5,147 nt of DNA from Pseudomonadota bacterium (GTDB taxonomy: Bacteria > Pseudomonadota > Alphaproteobacteria > Sphingomonadales > Sphingomonadaceae), in NCBI GenBank assembly GCA_023387085.1, contig JAEWIL010000079.1:1-5147 (forward strand), in the 5' to 3' direction. The translations under genes and the position numbers were made by a program. The notes below the pieces were generated by a model. That model made no database searches. It was not told where the DNA came from and worked only from the letters and a program-made list of their open reading frames with translations. Positions 1-5,147 of this stretch are shown one piece after another (position 1 is the stretch's first letter; every line of letters starts with the position of its first letter).

Positions 1-917
1 GGCTGGGGCTGGCCAAGGGCGGCCGCGCGAGCCTGGAGGACGCCCAGGCGGCCGCCGCGACGGGGCAAATCGCACTCAGCCAGGTCTGGGCAGAGGTGCT
101 CGGCGCCGAAGGACTGACCGCGGCGCAGATGCTCGTGACGCTCGACGACCTCGAACATCGGCGCCGCTATCTCAACGCGGCGGCAACGCTCGACCGGTTG
201 CTCGGGCTCGGCGTCGTGCCGATCATCAACGAGAATGACAGCGTCGCGACCGAGGAAATCCGCTTCGGCGACAACGACCGGCTCGCCGCGCGCGTCGCGC
301 AGGCGGCGGGCGCCGGCGGCGTCGTCCTGCTGTCCGATATCGACGGGCTCTACGACCGGAACCCTGCCCTCGCCGGTGCGAACCATATCGCGCGGGTCGA
401 GCGGATCGACGCCGCGATCGAGGCGATGGCCGACACCGGATCGGCGTCGGGCATGGGGTCGGGCGGCATGGTCTCGAAAATCGCGGCCGCGCGCATCGCC
501 AACGCCGCCGGCGCGCATCTCGCCATTGCCTCGGGCCATATCGACCGGCCCTTGTCGACCGAGGCGCGGCACACGATCTTCGCCGCCGAGAAGGGCGCGA
601 ACGCCCGCAAGGCGTGGCTTGCCGGCGGACTGACCGCGAAAGGTAAGCTGACGATCGACGCCGGCGCGGTTAAGGCGCTGCGCGGCGGCGCGAGCCTGCT
701 CGCCGCGGGGGTCACCGCCGCAACCGGAAATTTCGCGCGCGGCGACATTCTCGACATCGCGGGCCCCGATGGACGCATCGTCGCGCGCGGCCTGTCCGAA
801 TATATCGCGGCCGATGCCGCCGCGATCCTCGGCCTCGGCCGCGACGCGCAGGAAGCGGCGCTCGGCTACGCCCCGCGCGCGGCGATCGTCCACCGCGATC
901 ATATGGTGCTGATTTGA
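1..917 (+). CDS. proB: Glutamate 5-kinase, 5'-truncated by the window edge
   Basis: Catalyses ATP-dependent phosphorylation of L-glutamate to gamma-glutamyl phosphate, the first and normally proline-inhibited step of proline synthesis, in the cytoplasm. The reading frame is open from position 3 and 304 residues are visible; family members are about 365-375 aa, so roughly the first 65 residues, including the N-terminal phosphate-binding part, lie upstream. Amino-acid kinase signatures are seen in order: the NEND substrate-binding segment (231-242) followed by FGDND (264-278), SDIDGLY (333-353) and GSGGMVSK (456-479). A C-terminal PUA domain covers about 645-869, beginning KGKLTIDAGA. An internal GTG at 96 is in frame but lies inside the kinase domain, so it is not the start. 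The stop TGA overlaps the TTG start of the next gene, implying co-transcription. Its promoter is not in view. Family assignment is secure; proline feedback is family knowledge, not shown here. Confidence 0.97.
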   Translation, partial: LGLAKGGRASLEDAQAAAATGQIALSQVWAEVLGAEGLTAAQMLVTLDDLEHRRRYLNAAATLDRLLGLGVVPIINENDSVATEEIRFGDNDRLAARVAQAAGAGGVVLLSDIDGLYDRNPALAGANHIARVERIDAAIEAMADTGSASGMGSGGMVSKIAAARIANAAGAHLAIASGHIDRPLSTEARHTIFAAEKGANARKAWLAGGLTAKGKLTIDAGAVKALRGGASLLAAGVTAATGNFARGDILDIAGPDGRIVARGLSEYIAADAAAILGLGRDAQEAALGYAPRAAIVHRDHMVLI

Positions 918-1831
918 GCAAGCGCGTCCTCGCGATGACCGGCGCGACCGGCTTCGTCGGGCGGGCGACCATGGCGCGGGCGGTCGGTGCGGGCTGGCAC
1001 GTCCGCGCGCTCACCCGCCGTCCGCAGGGAGAGCGCGACGGCGTCACCTGGATTGCGGGGGCACTGGACGACAAGGCCAGCCTCGCCGACACGGCAGTGG
1101 GCAGCCACGTGATGATGCACATCGCGGGCGTCGTGAACGTGCCGACGCGCGCCGATTTCGAGGCCGGCAATGCGACCGCGACCGCGAATGTCGTCGATGC
1201 TGCGCACGGTGCCGGCGTCCGCCGCTTCGTCCATGTCTCGTCTCTCGCGGCGCGCGAGCCCGCCCTCTCCAACTATGGCTGGTCAAAGGCGCGTGCCGAG
1301 ACGATCGTCGAGGACAGCGGGCTCGACTGGACGATCGTGCGTCCGCCGGCGGTGTTCGGCCCCGGCGACACCGAAATGCTCGACCTGTTCCGCATGGCGC
1401 AGCGCGGCATCGCCCTCGTCCCGCCGGGACGCCTGTCGGCGATCCATGTCGACGAACTCGCGCGTCTTCTCGTCGCGCTCGCTTCGGACAGCAAGGCAAG
1501 CCTCCGCCATATCTACGAACCCGACGACGGCACGCCGGGCGGCTGGTCGTACCGCAGCTTCGCACAGGCTATCGGCCACGCTGTCGAGCGCGCGCGCGTC
1601 TCGGCGATCCCGATTCCGCCGCTCGTGTTGAAGACCGCCGGGCGGGTCGACAAGCTCGTCCGCCGCGGTGCCGCGAAGCTGACCCCCGACCGCGCGCGCT
1701 ATATCGCGCATCCCGACTGGGTCGCCACCGAAGGCGCCGCCCCGCCGCCCGACCTCTGGAAACCCGAACTCCGGACCGACGATGCGCTGGCGGGAACCGT
1801 GCGCTGGTACCGCGAGCAGGGCTGGCTTTGA
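914..1831 (+). CDS. NAD(P)-dependent epimerase/dehydratase-like protein (extended SDR family)
   Basis: A 305-aa cytoplasmic Rossmann-fold oxidoreductase or isomerase of unknown substrate. The nucleotide-binding turn is seen as TGATGFVG (residues 9-16, GxxGxxG), then HVSS (107-110), the catalytic Tyr-Lys pair in YGWSK (Y121, K125) and RPPAVFGPGD (143-152), all in the order and spacing expected of extended SDRs. The pattern resembles the atypical SDR group that includes complex I NDUFA9-like and HpnA-like proteins, but the substrate cannot be read from sequence. I chose the TTG start at 914, which forms a TTGA overlap with the proB stop. The next in-frame ATG (935) would delete the first beta strand just before the glycine motif. 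No clear Shine-Dalgarno precedes the TTG, so coupling to proB translation is the likely mode of initiation. The gene ends 78 nt before sppA. Fold is near certain; the role is unknown. Confidence 0.9.
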   Translation: MSKRVLAMTGATGFVGRATMARAVGAGWHVRALTRRPQGERDGVTWIAGALDDKASLADTAVGSHVMMHIAGVVNVPTRADFEAGNATATANVVDAAHGAGVRRFVHVSSLAAREPALSNYGWSKARAETIVEDSGLDWTIVRPPAVFGPGDTEMLDLFRMAQRGIALVPPGRLSAIHVDELARLLVALASDSKASLRHIYEPDDGTPGGWSYRSFAQAIGHAVERARVSAIPIPPLVLKTAGRVDKLVRRGAAKLTPDRARYIAHPDWVATEGAAPPPDLWKPELRTDDALAGTVRWYREQGWL

Positions 1832-1873
1832 CGTCATCGGTATGGCGCCGTCATCCGCCCGTCGAAGCGTGCA

Positions 1874-1902
1874 TTGCCAAGGGCCGGGGGCATCCCTAGG
1901 TT
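1874..1902 (+). promoter_or_regulatory. Candidate sigma70-type promoter for sppA, possibly giving a leaderless mRNA
   Basis: TTGCCA (1874-1879) matches TTGACA at five of six positions. It is followed after 17 nt by TAGGTT (1897-1902), which keeps the conserved A at position 2 and T at position 6 of the -10 element. Transcription would begin about 7 nt downstream, at 1909-1910, essentially on the sppA ATG. The only Shine-Dalgarno-like bases are a weak AGG (1898-1900) nine nt before the ATG, which fits a leaderless start. Assigned by eye; the -10 is weak. Confidence 0.4.
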
Positions 1903-1909
1903 CGCGCGC

Positions 1910-3895
1910 ATGACCGATACCACCGCGACCTCTCCGAACGATCCCGCCGGCCCCTGGGCCATTCCCGTCCGCCGCCCGCTGCCGGGCGACGACAAGCCCA
2001 AGGCGACCACAAGCTTCCCGCGCAAGGTCTGGAACCTGCTCGTCGCGATCAAGGACGCGCTGGCGCTCATCTTTCTGCTCCTCTTCTTCGCGCTGCTTTT
2101 CGGATTGCTCGCCGGACGGCCCAATGCCGCGCTGCCGGTCAGCCAGGGCGCGCTCGTCGTCGATTTCGACGGCATCGTCACCGAACAACCGTCGGACGTC
2201 GACCCGCTCGCCGCCCTGTCGGGCAGCAACCAACTCAAGGAACTGCGGACCCGCGACATCGTCCAGGCGCTCGAAACCGCTGCGACCGACAAGCGCGTGA
2301 CCTCGGTCGTCCTCGATCTCGACCGCTTCCTGGGCGGCGGACAGGTATCGCTCGCCGAAGTCGGGGCGGCGGTCGACAAGGTGCGCGCCGCGAAAAAGCC
2401 CGTCCTCGCCTTCGCCACCGCCTACACCACCGACAGCTATCAGGTCGCAGCGCATGCCAGCGAGATCTGGTCCGACGATATCGGCGGCGTCGCCATCGCG
2501 GGGCCGGGCGGCTCGCGCCTCTATTACAAGGGCTTGATGGACAAGCTCGGCATCACCGCGCACATCTATCGCGTCGGCACCTTCAAGAGCGCGGTCGAGC
2601 CCTATCTGCGCAGCGACCAGTCGCCCGAGGCGAAAGAGGCCGACATGGCCTATGCCAATGCGCTTTGGGAAAGCTGGCTCACAGACGTCAAAAAGGCCCG
2701 GCCGAATGCGAAAATCGATGCGTTCGTCGCCGACACCGCCGGCGCGGTGAAGGCCGCGGGCAACGATCTGTCGAAGGCGGGCGTCGCCGCGGGTCTGATC
2801 GACAAGGTCGGCAGCCGCATGGCGTTCAGCGCCCGCGTCGCCGAGATCAGCGGCGTCAGCGACGACAGCCGGCCGTGGGAATTCAACGCGATCCCGTTCG
2901 AAAACTGGGTCGCAGCCAACCCGCCGCAGCAAAAGGGCGCGGCGATCGCGGTCGTTCCGGTCGTCGGCGAGATCGTCGATGGCGAAGCAAATAACGGCAC
3001 CGCGGGCGGCGACACGATCGCCAACCATATTCTCGACGCCGTGGCCGACAGCGGCACCAAGGCGATCGTGTTGCGCGTCGATTCGCCCGGCGGGTCGGTG
3101 CTTGCGTCCGAGCAGATCCGTCAGGCGCTGCTCCAGGCGAAGGCGAAGAAGCTGCCGGTCGTCGTTTCGATGGCGAATGTCGCGGCGTCAGGCGGCTATT
3201 GGGTTTCGACGCCCGCCGACCGCATCTTTGCCGAGCCCGATACGATCACCGGATCGATCGGCGTGTTCGGAATCATCCCGAGCTTCGATCGGGCGCTTGC
3301 CAAGGTCGGGGTCAACGCCGACGGTATCGCCACGACGCCTTTGTCGGGCCAGCCCGATGTGTTCGGCGGCGTGAACGACGAATTCAACGCGATGGCGCAG
3401 GCGAGCGTCGAGGATATTTACGGCCGCTTCACCGGGCTGGTCGCCAAGAGCCGGAAGCAGCCGATCGAAAAGATCCGCGAGATTGCCGAAGGCCGCGTCT
3501 GGGCCGGCGGCACCGCGCGCCAGATCGGGCTTGTCGACCAGTTCGGCGGCCTGCCCGAAGCGCTTGCCGCCGCGGCAAAACTGGCAAAGATCGACGGCTC
3601 CTATCACGCCAAATATTATGAGGACGAGCCGAGCGAATTTTCCAGGATGATCGCCAGCCTGACCGGCGCCGAACAGGACCAGAGCGCGTCGCTGCCGCGC
3701 GGCTGGTTCGGAATCGCGGCGATGAACCGCGAACTGGCCCAGCAGCGGCTGGTTCAGGATATGACGCTGCTCACCAAGGCCGGGTCGGTGCAGGCAAGCT
3801 GCCTCGACTGCCGCGCCTTCCTGCCTGCCGTGCCGCGACCGGGCAATGCCGATGCGCGGGGCTGGCTGGGGGCGCTGGCGCTGCTGCTGAAATAG
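1910..3895 (+). CDS. sppA: Signal peptide peptidase SppA, 67K type (protease IV, peptidase family S49)
   Basis: A 661-aa inner-membrane serine protease that degrades signal peptides released after protein export, using a Ser/Lys dyad. A basic cytoplasmic N-terminus (RKVW near residue 40) is followed by one membrane segment at about residues 50-69; the rest is predicted periplasmic. Two tandem S49 domains are visible. The N-terminal one carries the general-base lysine K226 in YRVGTFKSAVEPYLR (codon 2585-2587). The C-terminal one carries the nucleophile S427 in AASGGYW (codon 3188-3190), preceded by RVDSPGGSV (389-397). These correspond to Lys209 and Ser409 of the E. coli enzyme, so it should be active. 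ATG 1910 is chosen over an in-frame TTG at 1874, whose 12 extra codons would cross the candidate promoter. It is somewhat longer than E. coli SppA (618 aa). The C-terminal tail contains CLDC (631-634), the protein's only cysteines. A hairpin follows the stop. Confidence 0.97.
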   Translation: MTDTTATSPNDPAGPWAIPVRRPLPGDDKPKATTSFPRKVWNLLVAIKDALALIFLLLFFALLFGLLAGRPNAALPVSQGALVVDFDGIVTEQPSDVDPLAALSGSNQLKELRTRDIVQALETAATDKRVTSVVLDLDRFLGGGQVSLAEVGAAVDKVRAAKKPVLAFATAYTTDSYQVAAHASEIWSDDIGGVAIAGPGGSRLYYKGLMDKLGITAHIYRVGTFKSAVEPYLRSDQSPEAKEADMAYANALWESWLTDVKKARPNAKIDAFVADTAGAVKAAGNDLSKAGVAAGLIDKVGSRMAFSARVAEISGVSDDSRPWEFNAIPFENWVAANPPQQKGAAIAVVPVVGEIVDGEANNGTAGGDTIANHILDAVADSGTKAIVLRVDSPGGSVLASEQIRQALLQAKAKKLPVVVSMANVAASGGYWVSTPADRIFAEPDTITGSIGVFGIIPSFDRALAKVGVNADGIATTPLSGQPDVFGGVNDEFNAMAQASVEDIYGRFTGLVAKSRKQPIEKIREIAEGRVWAGGTARQIGLVDQFGGLPEALAAAAKLAKIDGSYHAKYYEDEPSEFSRMIASLTGAEQDQSASLPRGWFGIAAMNRELAQQRLVQDMTLLTKAGSVQASCLDCRAFLPAVPRPGNADARGWLGALALLLK

Positions 3896-3900
3896 CCGCT

Positions 3901-3918
3901 CCTCCCCCACTGGGGAGG
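3901..3918. terminator. GC-rich hairpin between convergent genes, terminator-like
   Basis: A perfect 7-bp stem, CCTCCCC (3901-3907) paired with GGGGAGG (3912-3918), closes a 4-nt CACT loop. It starts 6 nt after the sppA stop and ends 5 nt before the stop of the convergent hydrolase gene, so it nearly fills the 28-nt gap. No T-run follows on either strand, so it is not a classical intrinsic terminator; it may block 3' exonucleases or serve both transcripts. It could also be a copy of a dispersed GC-rich palindrome, which would need a genome search. Confidence 0.45.
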
Positions 3919-3923
3919 CGTGC

Positions 3924-4826
3924 TCACGCCGCGACGGCCACGCCCTTCGCGTGTTCGGCGATCGCGTCGGCCAGCGTATCGACGAGCGCGAGCGGCAGGT
4001 CGTGCCCCATGCCGGGGATCGTCAGCAGACGCGCGCCCGTGATGCTTGCCGCCGTGTCGCGCCCGCCCGCGAGCGGGACCAGCGGATCGGCCTCGCCGTG
4101 GATCACGAGCGTGGGCGCCTTGATCGATTTCAGCATCGGGCGGCGGTCGCCGTCGGCGACGATCGCGGCCATCTGACGCGCGACGCCCTGCGGATACCAG
4201 CCGCGCTCATAATCGCTCCGCACCCGGCGTTGCAGCCGGTCTTCGGCGGCGGGATAGGCGGGACTGCCGATCACCCGCGCGGCGTTGACAGAATAAGCGA
4301 TCATCGCCTCGGGATCGCCGCTCATCGGCCGGTTCGCGAGGACGCGCATCGCCTCCTTCCGCGCGCGCGGCAGGCGGGGGTTGCCCGTGGTCGACATGAC
4401 CGAGGTCAGCGACAGCACCCGCTCGGGATAGCGCGCCGCGATATGCTGTGCGATCATCCCGCCCATCGACGCGCCGACGATATGCGCGCGTTCGATACCG
4501 AGATGGTCGAGCAGCGCCATGCCGTCGGCCGCCATGTCGGCGAGCGTATAGGCGCTGCGCACGGGCAATTTCAGCGCCGCCTTCACGAACATCCATTTGA
4601 GGTTGGGGATCCCCGCCGCATCGAAGCGGGTCGAAAGGCCGACATCACGATTGTCGTACCGGATGACGCGAAAATCATGTGCGACCAACGCATCGACGAA
4701 CTCGTCGGGCCATAGGGTAAGCTGCCCGCCGAGCCCCATCACCAGCAGGATCGCGGGATCTTCTTTCGAGCCCTTGTCCTCATAGGTGATGTCGATGCCG
4801 TTCGCCGTCGTCCGTTCCGTCGTCAT
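3924..4826 (-). CDS. Alpha/beta hydrolase, RdmC-like esterase family
   Basis: A 300-aa, probably cytoplasmic alpha/beta-fold hydrolase; no signal peptide is visible. The catalytic triad reads clearly: nucleophile S120 in the elbow GASMG (118-122), acid D247 in HGEADPLVP (243-251) and base H275 in PGMGHDLP (271-278). The oxyanion strand VMGLGGQ (29-35), followed by WPDEF and RYDNRDVGLST (56-66), resembles aclacinomycin methylesterase RdmC and related uncharacterised esterases. Residues from about 145 to 230 form the variable cap that sets substrate choice. Hence carboxylester hydrolysis is likely, but the substrate is unknown. The ATG at 4826 is preceded by AAAGGA with 9-nt spacing. The same frame stays open upstream to 5060, but that stretch is Arg-rich with no domain character and is not counted. 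The gene is convergent with sppA and appears to be transcribed alone. Confidence 0.93.
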   Translation of the reverse strand: MTTERTTANGIDITYEDKGSKEDPAILLVMGLGGQLTLWPDEFVDALVAHDFRVIRYDNRDVGLSTRFDAAGIPNLKWMFVKAALKLPVRSAYTLADMAADGMALLDHLGIERAHIVGASMGGMIAQHIAARYPERVLSLTSVMSTTGNPRLPRARKEAMRVLANRPMSGDPEAMIAYSVNAARVIGSPAYPAAEDRLQRRVRSDYERGWYPQGVARQMAAIVADGDRRPMLKSIKAPTLVIHGEADPLVPLAGGRDTAASITGARLLTIPGMGHDLPLALVDTLADAIAEHAKGVAVAA

Positions 4827-4835
4827 ACGCCCCCA

Positions 4836-4841
4836 TCCTTT
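4836..4841 (-). promoter_or_regulatory. Ribosome-binding site of the alpha/beta hydrolase
   Basis: AAAGGA on the minus strand lies 9 nt before the ATG at 4826. It is the clearest Shine-Dalgarno in the window and settles the hydrolase start against the longer in-frame extension upstream. Confidence 0.7.
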
Positions 4842-4855
4842 GCCATGAACCGACC

Positions 4856-4884
4856 AACATGCCGCGATCCTCCGGCGCGTCAAG
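4856..4884 (-). promoter_or_regulatory. Candidate promoter for the alpha/beta hydrolase
   Basis: On the minus strand TTGACG (4884-4879) matches the -35 consensus at five of six positions. It is followed after 17 nt by CATGTT (4861-4856), which keeps A2, T3 and T6 of the -10 box. Transcription would start near 4849, giving a leader of about 23 nt that contains the AAAGGA site. The spacing is consistent throughout, but the -10 is imperfect and was found by eye. Confidence 0.4.
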
Positions 4885-5147
4885 TTGTTGAGGGCAAGCC
4901 GCGACGCCGGCTCCTTGCATCGCGCGAGCGAAGTATCGAGGACAATCGAAGCCCGCCGAAGAGCCGGCGCGCCCGGGGCGAGGCGGCGGCCAGCGGCGCG
5001 GCGAAGAGGACAAGCGAGAGCGCCACGATCCAGCGACCGGGGGCTGCCGGTTCCCCGCACGCACTAGCACAGCCGGGCGCCGCGACGCCGGCGCCGAACG
5101 AGATCAGCAATGTTATCAAGGTTGGTCCCCCGGACGCGCCCCTCAGC
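4880..5147 (-). CDS. Possible small membrane protein, partial, hypothetical
   Basis: An open frame enters from the right edge of the window and stops at 4880-4882; 88 full codons are visible, with no in-frame stop before the edge. A TTG at 5119 could be a start, giving 79 aa. Two hydrophobic stretches are seen: ITLLISFGAGVA near that start, and WIVALSLVLFAAPLAAA about 30 residues in. A strongly basic tail (RARR to RSRRR) follows, as expected for a cytoplasmic end. The middle third has almost only G/C at third positions, like the real genes here, but both ends do not. I recognise no family and see no convincing ribosome-binding site. Competing frames over the same stretch are Arg-rich and look like shadows. 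Its stop overlaps the hydrolase -35 element. It could be a genuine gene end or chance openness of GC-rich spacer; nothing else of note fills 4885-5147. Confidence 0.25.
   Translation of the reverse strand, partial: LRGASGGPTLITLLISFGAGVAAPGCASACGEPAAPGRWIVALSLVLFAAPLAAASPRARRLFGGLRLSSILRSRDARSRRRGLPSTT

Noticed and set aside
96..98. GTG as the start of proB.
   Set aside because: The frame continues upstream to the window edge with typical glutamate 5-kinase sequence (for example AATGQIALSQVW), so the gene simply starts outside the window.
1828..1856. TTGACG (1828-1833) as an alternative sppA promoter -35, with a CGTCATC direct repeat (1832-1838 and 1849-1855) as a possible operator.
   Set aside because: No acceptable -10 lies at 16-18 nt (the position reads TCATCC), and a 7-nt repeat occurring twice is easily chance.
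1283..3028. A 581-codon open frame on the minus strand, antisense to the SDR and sppA genes.
   Set aside because: It has no recognisable domain, is rich in Arg/Asp/Gly/Ala runs, and mirrors the codon pattern of the well-supported plus-strand genes. Long antisense frames are expected in such GC-rich DNA.
3951..4715. A 254-codon plus-strand open frame opposite the hydrolase.
   Set aside because: It is His/Arg-rich, has no domain, and is fully antisense to a gene with an intact catalytic triad.
4827..5060. An in-frame 78-codon N-terminal extension of the alpha/beta hydrolase.
   Set aside because: It is Arg-rich with no signal peptide or domain, it crosses the candidate promoter, and a good ribosome-binding site precedes the ATG at 4826.
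5076..5095. Inverted repeat GGCGCCG / CGGCGCC with a 6-nt loop, considered as a terminator or protein-binding site.
   Set aside because: Such palindromes are frequent by chance at this GC content, there is no T-run, and it is not placed at a gene end.

Overview
The window is compact, very GC-rich DNA with strong G/C preference at third codon positions. It carries ordinary chromosomal housekeeping and accessory genes. Protein style (Ala/Arg/Asp-rich) and the order proB, NAD(P)-dependent oxidoreductase, sppA suggest an alphaproteobacterium, most likely a sphingomonad (Sphingopyxis/Sphingomonas-like). That assignment is inferred from gene content and composition, not from a marker gene.

Layout. 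Positions 1-917 (+) hold the 3' four-fifths of proB, encoding glutamate 5-kinase with its C-terminal PUA domain; the 5' end lies off the window. An extended short-chain dehydrogenase/epimerase-like protein follows at 914-1831 (+), its TTG start overlapping the proB stop by 4 nt, so the two are almost certainly one translationally coupled unit. A 78-nt gap holds a candidate promoter placed so that transcription would start at or next to the ATG of the next gene. That gene is sppA (1910-3895, +), a full-length 67K-type, membrane-anchored signal peptide peptidase with both catalytic residues in place. A 28-nt gap with a GC-rich hairpin separates sppA from a convergent alpha/beta hydrolase (3924-4826, -), which resembles the RdmC-type esterase family and has its own ribosome-binding site and a plausible promoter. 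The last 321 nt (4827-5147) contain that promoter and a minus-strand open frame that runs off the window edge and encodes a possible small membrane protein; only weak support exists for it.

How the genes relate. ProB commits glutamate to proline synthesis. The coupled oxidoreductase has an intact nucleotide-binding fold but no identifiable substrate, and nothing in its sequence ties it to proline metabolism beyond position. SppA acts on the periplasmic side of the inner membrane, clearing cleaved signal peptides and perhaps other membrane peptides. The hydrolase is transcribed separately. I see no mobile element, CRISPR array, tRNA, rRNA or phage gene, and no convincing evidence of an undescribed multi-gene system. 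The points most worth a second look are the only two cysteines of SppA, which form a CxxC near its C terminus, the possible leaderless sppA transcript, and the hairpin between the convergent genes.
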